Of a stretch of 64,000 nucleotides of DNA, positions 32,225 to 43,495 are shown in pieces. The DNA is from Hirsutella rhossiliensis (Eukaryota; Ascomycota; Sordariomycetes; Hypocreales; Ophiocordycipitaceae), in NCBI RefSeq assembly GCF_020360975.1, contig NW_025408675.1, positions 1,178,001 through 1,242,000 of the forward strand, read 5' to 3'. Numbering within the stretch: the first letter of the stretch is position 1; every line of letters starts with the position of its first letter. The notes under the pieces were generated by a model, which was not told where the DNA came from, made no database searches, and saw nothing but the letters and a program-made list of their open reading frames with translations. The translations under genes were made by a program, and so were the position numbers.

Positions 32225-33947
32225 CTAGACGCGGATACTCTCGAGCGTCGTCACCACCGTCTCCATCAGCTTACCTGCCTCGCCGCTCTCGAGATCCTCG
32301 CCCGCGCGGAGGCACATGTCGACGACGGAGGCGTACAGGCGGCCGACCTTGGCGGCCAGGCCGGGCACGAGGACGGCGAGGAGGACCTTGTCGCGCCAGC
32401 GGTCGGGGGCGTAGTGGGGCTTGTGGAACGTCTGCAGCACCTTCCACAGGCCAATCTCGAGGAGGACGAGGCCGAGCGAGTAGACGTCAAAGGCCTTGCG
32501 GTGGGGCCGGCCGCGCAGAGCCGCCGGGTGGCGGTGCAGGTCCTCGATGGACGGGTTGCGCGGCGCGACTGAGAGGGCGGCGTCGAGGTCGGGCCGCGAG
32601 GCGTCGAAGCCGCTGAGCGAGGGCGCCGAGATGTCGGGCACGACGGCGGCGGCGGCGGCGGCGGCGGAGGAAAAGGCCGAGGGGAAGAAGAGCACGTTGG
32701 AGGCGCAGAGCGACTTGTGCAACCAGTCGAGCGAGTGCAGCGACCACAGGGCGATGGCCAGGGTGCGGGCCAGGCGCACGCGGTCGTTGAGGTCGGGCGT
32801 CTTGAGGTCGGTGCTGGCGATGAGGGCGTGCAGCGTGGCAAAGGACGGGGCGGGCGCCTTGTAGACGAGCCCGTAGCGCGAGCGCGCGGCGTCGTCGGTG
32901 TAGCCCACGCAGTCGACGCTGTGCAGGTCCGGGTGCCGCTCCGAGGCCGAGTGCATCATGCGCGCGAGGTCGTCCATGCGGCGGACGTGGACGACGCGCT
33001 CGTCGACGGCGTCGGCGTCGTAGTCGACCCACTCGACGACGACGTCGCCCGCCGCCTCGTGCCGCGCCCGGCACCGCCGCGGGCTGTCCAGGTCCTCGAC
33101 GGCGAGCGCCGCCCGCGGCACCCTGAGCGCAAACGTCGGCTTAAAGGCCGACTGCGGCGTGCTGTCGAGGTTGATGCGCAGCCGCTTGAGCTTGGCCGAC
33201 GCCTCGAGCTGCGGGTAGATGCCCGTCGATGCCGTCTCCAGCAGCGACAGCTCGCCGAGGTCGCGCTGCGCCGACTCGAGGAGCTGGTGCGTCCAGGCCC
33301 GCTGCAGCGACGGCAGCTGCCACGCCGGGAAGAGGCGCTCGAGGCCGTCGTTGAAGTCTCGACTCGCCCACGTCAGCCCACGATGCCACTCGTCTTTTGC
33401 GGCGCGTTACCTTTGAGGTCTCTGAGGAGATTGGTAAACTTGTCCTTGTCTGCCCGAGCCAAAAGGGGCCCTTGTCAGCATGTGCCTCGGGAAGCCTGGG
33501 CGTGTCCAACTCGCCTGCAATGACCCATTTGGTCCTCAGGCCAACCTCCTTTCTCCAGCCTCTGCCGGCCTTGGCCGACCCATTGGACGCCTCGCCGTCC
33601 TTGTCCTGGGCGCCATGGTCTTCGACGAGCCCGTACCTGTCCTGCAGCTTGCGGAAGTCGGCCACGGTGCCGTGCAGCTCCTTGAGGATCTGCATCGCCA
33701 GCGCCCTCAGCTGCGGGTTGCGCCCGCTGTCGAGATGGGCCTCGAGCCGGCCCTCGGCGACGCCCCATTCGCGGCCCCAGACGACCAGCCGCATCTCCTC
33801 GATGCGCACCTTGCACATGAGCCGCTGGCTGTCCGTGTCGAGCTGCGACGCCGTCGTGAAGTAGCCGTAGGCCTTGATGCAGCCGTCAAACAACTGACCT
33901 AGCAGGCCGATGACGCCAATCGTCGTCCCAACCAGCTCGGCTGCCAT
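32225..33947 (-). CDS. HeLo domain fused to a degenerate protein kinase (pseudokinase)
   Basis: Three exons: 33515-33947, 33411-33449 and 32225-33357, giving 534 residues. Intron 1 (65 nt) begins GC, in the context GCAG/GCGAGT, and ends GGGCAG; intron 2 (53 nt) is GTAACG...CGAG. Only these joins give KWVIADKDKFTNLLRDLKDFNDGLERLFPAW, the expected HeLo continuation. Residues 1-205 form the HeLo (prion-inhibition and propagation) domain, opening MAAELVGTTIGVIGLLGQL, which could embed in membrane. Residues about 240-530 are kinase-like but lack every catalytic marker: the HRD position reads LHKSLCASN (about 370), the DFG position reads SGFD (about 416), and the likely VAIK region reads VEWVDYD with no Lys. 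A DVYSLGLVLLE segment (about 458) marks the fold. A poly-Ala run sits near 390. HeLo domains execute cell death in fungal incompatibility; this protein's role is inferred only. Confidence 0.85.
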
Positions 33948-34571
33948 GGTGGTTGGGGAGGGGGGGACACGAGCCGGGTGATGAAGGGAGAAGAGAAGTC
34001 CAGATGCCTCAAGGCCGGCTTAACTGCATCGACGGAGAGCGGTGACGGCCATGACTCCCGGATTACCCTAGAGGCAGTTACGAGTTCCTGCATATCCGGC
34101 TTTCGTCTGACCTCTAATGCACGTCGGTGGCCCCAAATGCTCTTTCATATCACGTGTCAGACAAACGACGACATCCTACCGGATTGGCTTACTGTACTCG
34201 GCTTGCCGCGTCTCGCAACGAACATCCGCGCCGTGGTCTACGAGCTGCAGTCTTGGACCGGAATCTGCTCTCTTGCCGCGCTTTCCTCTACTCCCACAAG
34301 CCAAACTAGTTACACCGAAAGACCTGTGCAGATTTTGCCCCTGTTCATCCGGTTTGTTCCCCTCTCCTCCCAAGTCAAGCAGTTGTCCTTTTCTATAACG
34401 GTGCAAAAAATGGCCGCGAGATTCCGTGACGGACGTGCGAATCGTCCTGTTCCGCCGTGACGCTGTTCAACACGGTTGCTTCCTGATGCAGTCGAGAGGA
34501 GCTCTGCGATTCTCTTTGCGGCGCATGTGCGTCTTGGCGCAAGAGGATACGGCTCCATGGCTCGCGTGTCC
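33948..34571. other. Upstream region of the HeLo gene
   Basis: Short open frames only. It holds the HeLo gene promoter and the 3' region of ERV29; nothing else is recognised. Confidence 0.6.
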
Positions 34572-35641
<1,070 letters not shown>

Positions 35642-36903
35642 GATGCAAAACAAGACTCTACTGCTGCTTCTCGGCGAAGCAGGTGTGGTTGGCTAGAAAC
35701 GGCCTCGTCGGGATCGTATCCTCAGCTCCGCAGCGACGTCGTAGGGCAGCCAGCGACGACGACGACGACGACTCGGGTGTTCTCGTTCCGCGTTCGTGTA
35801 GGATGCGTGTCGGCGAGGCTCAGGAGATGGGCGGGCTAGAGTCGTACGAGACGGCGTGGGCGACTTGCGGCGCGATGAAGACTTGAAGGGGGGGTCGAGA
35901 GAGAGCTTTAGATGCTGGACGGGAGCGGCAGAGGAGGAGCGGGGGCGGAGGCGGAAGCGGAGAAGACAATGGAGGGAGAAAAGGACAGCAGAGCGGGAAA
36001 AAAATCTGTGACCAAGATCGACTAAACGTCTTTTTCGGCGACGGAGAGGTGAGACGGTCCAACTATGACCTCAGTGAAGTAGAGGAAAGGCAGGGGGACC
36101 GCGCTATCTTACAACTGTGTCCTTTCGAGCTTCCCCCGTGATTCTGCACGCCGAAGGGCCGCCCACTTTTTTTTGGGTTCCAGGGGGCAAAATGGCACTG
36201 CCAGGTAGCTGCGCAGCCTCCTCGAGGTACTTGCTGCGCCAGCGACGCACCGCGGCGGAGCCAAGTCCCGGCATCGCGCCACCTCGCTGGCCTCGATGCC
36301 TAGCTGGCCAATGTCAGCCCTAGCGTTTCTGCCCCCCGCCGTCTGCTGGCCCGTGCCGGCCAGCTGCGGCCGAGTCCCAAGCCACTGCAGCAATAGGCGG
36401 CTGGCTACTCCGGAGTCTAGCTGGAGCGCGACGAGTTTGAATTCCCGTTTCCGGAAACCTTTCAACGCCACCCAGCCTTCTTTTGGCCTTCCCTTCTTCC
36501 AACCCTATTAAATGCCATTAATCACGCCACGCTGGCCGACTCCATCCATGGAAAACTTGTCGCCCTGCCAAGCTGATGAAGCCACCTCCGGTATCCGATC
36601 TCGGGTAACCTCGTACGAACCACCGAGCATGTGCCTGCCGTCAGATTGAGACACATGCCCCGTCGTGCAAGACAGCGCTTTAATCCGCGTCGTCTCGTCC
36701 GTCACCCCTGGGAAACTGACTCAACGCGCCAGCAGTGAGGTCCAAGACCCTTTGCGCGTTTCTTCCCGTGCGAGTCCCGAGCTTTACGTCTTCCATGTCT
36801 TTCCACATTGTCGAACCGTTTCTTCTCTCGTCTCGATCTTGCCAATCCAAACAGCGTCGCAGCGTCTCTCCTCAATTCAAATGCATCAAGCAAGCCATCG
36901 CCG
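35642..36903. other. Upstream region of ERV29, downstream of the glycosylase gene
   Basis: GC-rich, with purine-rich tracts near 35930-36000. No domain-bearing ORF was found on either strand. Confidence 0.55.
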
Positions 36904-38463
36904 TCATCCAGGCATCCTTGGCGGTTTTGGCGGCTCGTCCAGAATCCTGAGCCCCCCCGCATCGTCGTACTCGACCCTGCCTTGGTCCACCGCCCGTCGC
37001 ATTTCCTCTCGTAGAACCGTCCGCTCGCCAGTTGCCGGATCCCACTCCCACCCCTCACGCATCCACATCCATCGCAAGAAGGCTCGCAGCTCCTTGTCCT
37101 GGGGCATCACTCTCATCCACTCGGGTTGGAACTCGGGCTCTCGACCCTTGCCGTTCCAGTCTTGGGCTCGTCCCAGGAGCTGGTCGCGGCAAAATATTCG
37201 CCAGCTATCCAAAGTGTACTTGCCCCGGGTCATGTGTCCGATTTCCCAGGCCTCCGGGTCCTCCACGTCGTCCTCGGGCGTGAGCAGGCCATCGCTGGGC
37301 AGTTTCGAGCAGCTCCTTACAGCTACCAGTGAAGGCGCGACATCCCGCTTGTCGTAGTTCCTGACTCTGTATCTGACGTCTGGCCGAGGCGGGTTGCCCA
37401 GATAAACAGTGGCATATTTCTGTATGTAGGCGACGCGGACAACAACCAGCCCCAGGTGGCGAATCATGTCGGATAGTTCTTGCGCATTGGCCGGATCAGC
37501 GAGCTGCCAGGGCGTGGGGAACCTCTCTTTGACCCGGCGAAAGGCCGGTATGGCCAGCTGTCCGCTGGTTTTGATAAGGAAGGTGACGGCAATGAGCAGC
37601 CAAAAAGGCTCGTGTGCCACCTCTTCTTGGATGATGCCGAAATGTAAGCATGGCAAGGGCGGAAAGGGAACGCACGGCACCGTTCCGGGCGGTGGCCGCT
37701 TTGGCGAACTCTTGCCTTGTGACGGTGACTGTGCGGAGAAGTAAGGAGACGACGTCGAGCGGGAAGGCCACAGAGCCAAGCCCTGACTGCTGCTGTGAAA
37801 ATTCCGTGAAGTGCGTTCCTCGGCCTGTTGAGGAGAAGTAGACTGCGGCTGGCTGCTCGATGACTCTGGGGAGCCCCGCATGGAGCCTCCGGCGCCGAGC
37901 TTCTGCCACGGCAAAGGAGCCGAGGAACAAGGCAAGACTGCCACTACACGGCATGGTGAATGCCTAAAGCATGGGTCGACCCGACGAGCATGGTCCCAGT
38001 AGTGCGACGTGGCACCGGCGGATTGCTGTCTCTTCTTGGGTTGAACCGATTGGGGCTTAATGTCGCCATTGTGAGCATAGTGGGCTGAAGCTGACGATAG
38101 CAGGGCACTGGCGTCGCGTTCCAGTTTCTGTGCGAGGGCGATCAAACTGTCCGTCTCTTGCCAGGGCTCTTCTGCCGGTACCGCATTGCCGTTGCTCAAT
38201 CCAGACAGGATCAGCCAAAGAGAGGTGAGAACATCTTGACCATCGAGGCCGTGTAGCTGGAAGGGTCGTGATTGATGGATTGATGTCGCGCAGTCGATCA
38301 AAGCATGCCAATCCTCGGCCCCTGCTGATAGGCTCTGGTGTAGAAGCCGCTGGGTTTCGAGTCGAGGAGCGGTACGAGACTGGATGACGTCGCACAAGAA
38401 GTCGCGGGAATCTTCCCAGACGTCGAAGACGCACAGGACGTCCTCGCCAAAGGATGCAGTCAT
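36904..38463 (-). CDS. MBD4-like HhH-GPD DNA glycosylase
   Basis: Single-exon model, 519 residues. The C-terminal half is the HhH-GPD fold of the MBD4 type: FGIIQEEVAHEPFWLLIAV, then TFLIKTSGQLAIPAFRRV, then ERFPTPWQLADPANAQEL, then the helix-hairpin-helix region (IRHLGLVVVRVAYIQKYA), then GKYTLDSWRIFCRDQLLGRA. Asp419 in that last motif is the expected catalytic Asp. No methyl-CpG-binding domain and no iron-sulfur cluster Cys set are visible. The N-terminal 200 residues and a Ser/Pro-rich linker are not recognisable; a 3n-length intron in the linker (about 37700-38050) cannot be ruled out. MBD4-type enzymes remove T or U opposite G, the product of cytosine deamination, starting base excision repair. 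It is divergent from SF3B6. The C-terminal acidic tail (EPPKPPRMPG end) is of unknown role. Confidence 0.8.
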   Translation of the reverse strand: MTASFGEDVLCVFDVWEDSRDFLCDVIQSRTAPRLETQRLLHQSLSAGAEDWHALIDCATSIHQSRPFQLHGLDGQDVLTSLWLILSGLSNGNAVPAEEPWQETDSLIALAQKLERDASALLSSASAHYAHNGDIKPQSVQPKKRQQSAGATSHYWDHARRVDPCFRHSPCRVVAVLPCSSAPLPWQKLGAGGSMRGSPESSSSQPQSTSPQQAEERTSRNFHSSSQGLALWPSRSTSSPYFSAQSPSQGKSSPKRPPPGTVPCVPFPPLPCLHFGIIQEEVAHEPFWLLIAVTFLIKTSGQLAIPAFRRVKERFPTPWQLADPANAQELSDMIRHLGLVVVRVAYIQKYATVYLGNPPRPDVRYRVRNYDKRDVAPSLVAVRSCSKLPSDGLLTPEDDVEDPEAWEIGHMTRGKYTLDSWRIFCRDQLLGRAQDWNGKGREPEFQPEWMRVMPQDKELRAFLRWMWMREGWEWDPATGERTVLREEMRRAVDQGRVEYDDAGGLRILDEPPKPPRMPG

Positions 38464-39829
38464 GGCGCGTTTTGGCCACCAGACTCGGGCTCGCAGCTGC
38501 CCTTTGTCCGTTGATCTCCGGTCGAGGTAGACGGAGGTGATGATGGTTCAATGTGAGCATTTTAGCCTGGGAATTTCCGGCAAGATCAAACGGTGGCTCG
38601 AGTCTCTCCGTCCAATCGGAGGTTTGGTGCGTTTTAGCCACCAGCCATCTGACCGTTCAAGGGCGTGCATCAGCAAGCTCTCGAGTCTGCTCTTTCGCGG
38701 TCGCATGAGATAAACCATTCAAACAGCATCGGTAGCAAACCGTCCTGAGCTGCTTGTTGCTTGTGATGCCTTGACGCATCCTGGATGGGTTCCACGGCCA
38801 GGAGGATCGCCAAGCTGTATTGACTGATGCTGAGCGGGCAAGCGGTGTTTGAGCACTCCTGTCGCATTTTGTCTCATGAAAATGACAGGACGACAATGAC
38901 ATGGTCGCTTCCACAGAAGATTCCAGTAGCTAAAGAACAACCAAAGGAAGCTGCCGATTGAGAAGGGGTCTCTTGCCGTGCAGTCGCTGTAGATTGGGTA
39001 GGTACATGATACTTGCGCCCTCCGATGAAGGCCTGCGAGGCTGATGCCCCAAACTTGACCAGCCAACAGACAGCCCATGAAACAAACAACTCATGGATTT
39101 ACGTGCAACGCGCGCGGCAGGGCTCTCGGGGGATGCGCATCGCCTTGCGACTGTTGTTTCCGAGCGAGCTCGAGTGCAGCGCCGAGGATTGCGTGGCCCC
39201 CAGGACGTGAATGGGGCATAAAGACGCGGTGGATCACTGGTGGCGACGGAGAGGGACTTGTGAACAATGCAGCCGCAGCGATTGATTACCTTGCATGCTC
39301 TCAAAGCATGGATGGCCGATGCAGGCATGAGGCAGGCAGCTGCTGAGAATGACGTTGGAGGCAGCCGCCCCTGCGGTCGCGTGATGGCGACAGGTCGGTA
39401 ATCGAGAGATTACATGAGGTGCTGTAGCTGTGCTGTAGCTGTGCATGCAGGTCTGACGCCGCAAATCCTCCTCCCGAAGCCTCTTCCGCCAGAGGTATAA
39501 AAAGGCAGGGCATAATTATCTTGGCGTCGCAACTCGACTCGATTCGCTCATCAGCACTCAGCAGGCACGTGTTGTCGAGCCCAGATCCACTGGTTAGCGC
39601 TGCTCGCAGCACAGTACACTCAGTCAACGCCCGCCTAGGCACCAGCACCTTAGGTAAGGCGGGCGGACACATCACGTGAGCATCGCTTCGGATCCCCCAA
39701 TCCCCATCTTCGTCTTGCGCCTCCGCCTGGATCCCGTTCCACCTCCATCCTCACGCAGTCCTCGACTCTCAACGTCGACGCCCCGCACCCTACCGAGCCC
39801 TCGTTATCGTCATCCAAATCAGCCAAGAG
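38464..39829. other. Divergent promoter region glycosylase/SF3B6
   Basis: Contains CACGTG at about 39565 and 39673, the latter about 160 bases before the SF3B6 start. No gene is supported. Confidence 0.55.
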
Positions 39830-40505
39830 ATGAGTGGTCGCGGCGGGAAACTTGCCCCCGAAGTCAACCGGTGAGTCTTACTCCCTCGCCGACACGGCCG
39901 TGATTGCTTCTGCCGCGCGCCTCGCCTCCCGGGTGCCCCAGGCAATCGCTGTTGCCTCCGACAGTTGTCCCGGGCTCTGCTAACCAACATCGACAGAGCT
40001 CTGTTCATCAAGAACTTGAGGTACTCCCTCTCCATCCGCGCTCGATGCAACGCTTATTCTAACCGTCACTTGTGCAGCTACAACGTTACCCCAGAGGAAC
40101 TGTTCGATCTCTTCGGGAAATTTGGCCCTATCCGGTAAGATTGCGTTGACCATCCCGAGCGGCAGCGACGCACTTATGCTAACGCTGCCATGCAGCCAAG
40201 TACGCCAGGGCATCTCCAATACGACCAAGGGAACAGCCTTTGTCGTCTACGAGGATGTAATGGACGCCAAGCAAGCCTGCGATAAACTCAACGGTTTCAA
40301 CTTTCAAAACCGTTATCTAGTCGGTGCGTTGTCCACGCTCACCCACACGTTTTCTCTTGATGCGTCTCGACCGACTCAAGCCGGTGGCTGACAAGTACCT
40401 GCAGTCCTATATCATCAGCCCGAGAAGATGATCAGGTCAAAAGAGGACCTCGAGGCCCGCCGCGAAGTTTTAGCCAAGCTCAAGAAGCAGCACGGCATCG
40501 ATTGA
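39830..40505 (+). CDS. SF3B6: U2 snRNP SF3b subunit p14 (SF3B6)
   Basis: Five exons: 39830-39870, 39997-40020, 40078-40134, 40196-40323 and 40405-40505, giving 116 residues. Introns are 126, 57, 61 and 81 nt, all GT-AG (GTGAGT, GTACTC, GTAAGA, GTGCGT). The second exon is only 24 nt. The spliced protein is [20 protein letters not shown] onward, with one RRM: ALFIKNL is RNP2 and [10 protein letters not shown] is RNP1. The Tyr of [17 protein letters not shown] and the conserved C-terminal helix ([19 protein letters not shown]) match the p14 family closely. p14 contacts the branch-point adenosine and sits on SF3B1 in the spliceosome. An intron-dense, tiny splicing factor gene is notable because annotation often misses its micro-exon. 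Confidence 0.95.
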
Positions 40506-43495
40506 CAATCCGACCGGCCTGTGGACAACCTGCAAGACAAGACACCCTCGCTCGCAGGCCGGTCTCCGACGACAACAAAGTCTGCTTCGCCGGATCCCAA
40601 GACGATTCTACGAAACGGCACGCTGGCGGCCGACAAAACGGTCGCCAAGGGGAACAGCGCCCCACGGGCGGTTCGCTTCGTCGATGTGGTGCGGAGTGCT
40701 CTCCAGTTGCGCGCCTGATGGCCACTGTTTTCCCACTCGGAGGGGAAATGGCGAGCCAACTCGTCTTCGTCTTGATCAGTCCTTCTGCGAGGCATCTTGT
40801 TACCTCTCGAAACGGCCTCAAGTCGGGAAATGCCGACGAGGCCCGTCGACTCTTTGAGATGCATGGTGTTTGGGTGGTGCTAGGCCTTTTGGGGCTCGTT
40901 AACAAGTGATGATTTCAGCCAAATCACTGGCAAGCTTTTCTCCGTTTTCCTGATGCAACTTTGTAGGGGGCAGAGAGCACGGTGGGGTCTCGCTTGCGAA
41001 TAGCTTTAATTCCGAGAGAGTTACCTAGGAGACGCAGTCGTTTTCTCAATCGCTACCAAGTCGTTGTTCTACGCCGCTGTGAAGAACTGTCTAGATGTGC
41101 GTCCTCCAATTCACGAGGCTAGAAGATGTTGCCGGGCTGAAGCTGCCATTGATGTTCGCCAAGCATTGCGCTCCCTTCAGGGAGATGATGTATCACGTAG
41201 CTGGGCTCGTAGCTCTATGTCTTGCGGGAGGTAGCAGTGTTTTGTCGGGGGAGCCGTGGCGAGTAGCGACGCGTTCAGAGGCAAAGAGCACGGCTGGCCG
41301 CCGCTTTCAAGCCAGACAGCTTTAGCTTTGGCCGACGCAAGCCCGGTCCTTATGGCTATGTTTGTCTGCTGGATGACACTTTAATTCCAAGCCTTGGCGC
41401 CGAAGCGAGGAGGGAGCAGTACATATGCTACGCGAGGTAATGGGCACGAGGCGAACCTCGCTTAGGCTGTTTGCACGGGGTGAAAGTGGGCAAAAAACGA
41501 GGCTCCGAGGTCACTTGACGAGGGATGCATGCACGACTGCACGAACAATAAACAGCCTGGAGCACGAGGGGGGCCTGAAATGGACAGCGAGGCACTCTCA
41601 TGCATTGCTTACGCCTCGGGTCTACAGGAGGGTCGAGCTGCTGGTGCCTCGGCATCGGTCCGAGTCTGTCTGGCTTGTTCATGATTTACCGACGCCTGGA
41701 CCAGGTCCACTCGTCGGCGGTGAGGTGCTTCAAGAGAGAGGTGGAAGGAAGAGCGAGTGCTTCGGAGTAGCGGTCGACGTCGTGATGCATCATGCCGCCG
41801 TTGGCCTGAGCGAGGCACGCACCCGGGGGGAGGGGAAGTCGGTGAAATGATGGGAAAAGGCTTGGCGAACTCCAACTGATGTCCGCCTTGTGGGTCGCTG
41901 CGGGGCGTGGACAGGGAGGGATGCGCGGAGGCGGCCGGGGCTCCGGGGCCTCGAAGGCGGGCAGTCGTGCTGCTGCGCGGGCGAAGAGGCGGGCCGCGTT
42001 CTGCAGGTGATTGCTGCAGCAGCACGCGGCAAGGCACCAACTGGAGAAGCGCTTAGGCGCAGCTACCACCCTGTGTTTGTGTTCGGACTCGCCGGGCGGG
42101 GGCAGCCAGAGACGCCGACGACGACGACAATAATAATTGGGAACCGTCACGTTGCTCCTCTTCTTGTTCTGTCTGCCCTTGGACCGGCGTGGTGCTGAGA
42201 AGGCGGCCCAACAACACACGGCGCCGCCGGGTCCAAGGTGAGGTTGGAGGGCCGTCAATAACAGTGGCGCAACCATATATGCCTTCGTGAACCACTAACT
42301 AACTACCCAGTTAGTCCCGAGTGAGCATGCGCGTGCCCGAGTCGATTTTTGGCCTGCATGTTGGCCCGGCCTGCGCTTGTGAAGGAGCATCGAGGCCGTT
42401 TCTGCGGCCATGGCTCGTCGCCTGCGCCTGCGTTCGACGTCGTCACACTTTGCCAGCCAAGGCAGATATCCAAGGCATCTCTTACTGCTCCTCGGTTCAC
42501 TCACTGCTTCATGTGTTCTTCTTGCTCGTATGAGGACCACGGTGTTCAAGGTAGATGCCTAGGGAGGCTCTTGCCTGTCTGCGTTGAAGTGCCTGCCTGC
42601 GTTGAAGTGCCTGCCTGAAAGCCAGGCCAAGCATCGCGGTGGGCGTGGCCAGGTACAGCGCCGGGTAACATCTACCACGTCTGGTGGCTTCCATCGGCCC
42701 AGCACGGCGCCGACGAGCTGCAGTGCGCCGGGTACCGAGTACTTGCCTCCCCTCCCCGGGACAGGTACATTCATCCGCAGGCGCTCAGTGCGCTCGCAAA
42801 GGAGGAAGGTGAGAAGCCCTCACTCGGCCTTTGTTGCTCCACGTCTCCCTCTCAAACCAACCGCTCGCCCGTTGGTGGCGGCTCGGCAGCAAGCGTCGTG
42901 ACGCGGACGAGCCGACGGCCAATGGGCAACTGACCGACCGCCTAACGTCCGCTCCCCCTCGCTCTCCAGCTCTCCTGCCGAGGGATCGCTGCTCGTTTCC
43001 ATCTCGACGACTCGTCCTCTCCCAACGCCCGCCCCGTCGACCCTCTCAACCATGCGACCAAAACCCCGTTGCTGGTATTGTCTACTTTAGACTTTGCGCC
43101 TGGACCCTCGGAGCCGGGACCATGGGCTGGTGTCTGGCCGTCGTCCACGTACAGGCGAAGTGACTCGACATTCGTGGCCACCTTGGGACCAGGGCCATGC
43201 TATCCCCCATCATCGCCTCCATCTCTCCGGGTCCAGCTTCTCCGAGTCACAGAAAAACCCGTTGGTCGTCATGGCCCAAGCAGAAGCTATTATACACTAA
43301 CATCGAGCTACCTCGGGCAGGTACTCTGATGCAATGCCATTGACTCGGTGCCTGGCCTGCCGGTTCCTCTCAGTGTAAATAGTCCCGGGCCTTCCCACCG
43401 TGGATTCCTCCATCTTGCTTATTTTTCTTCTTGACCCTGAGAGACTGGCTCCATGTCCGTCTTTGTCTCTCGACTCAACCAACTCTCTGCACAAG
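40506..43495. other. 3-kb stretch without a supported gene
   Basis: 3' region of SF3B6 and promoter side of the SWIM-domain gene. ORFs up to about 200 codons on both strands show no motif or splice structure I can defend. An 18-mer tandem repeat occurs at 42573-42617. Confidence 0.5.
42573..42617. repeat. 2.5 copies of an 18-mer (GCCTGCCTGCGTTGAAGT)
   Basis: Near-perfect tandem repeat; the first copy differs at one base. Confidence 0.9.

Noticed and set aside
32717..33523. 268-codon plus-strand ORF over the HeLo gene
   Set aside because: Arg/Val-rich shadow without motifs.
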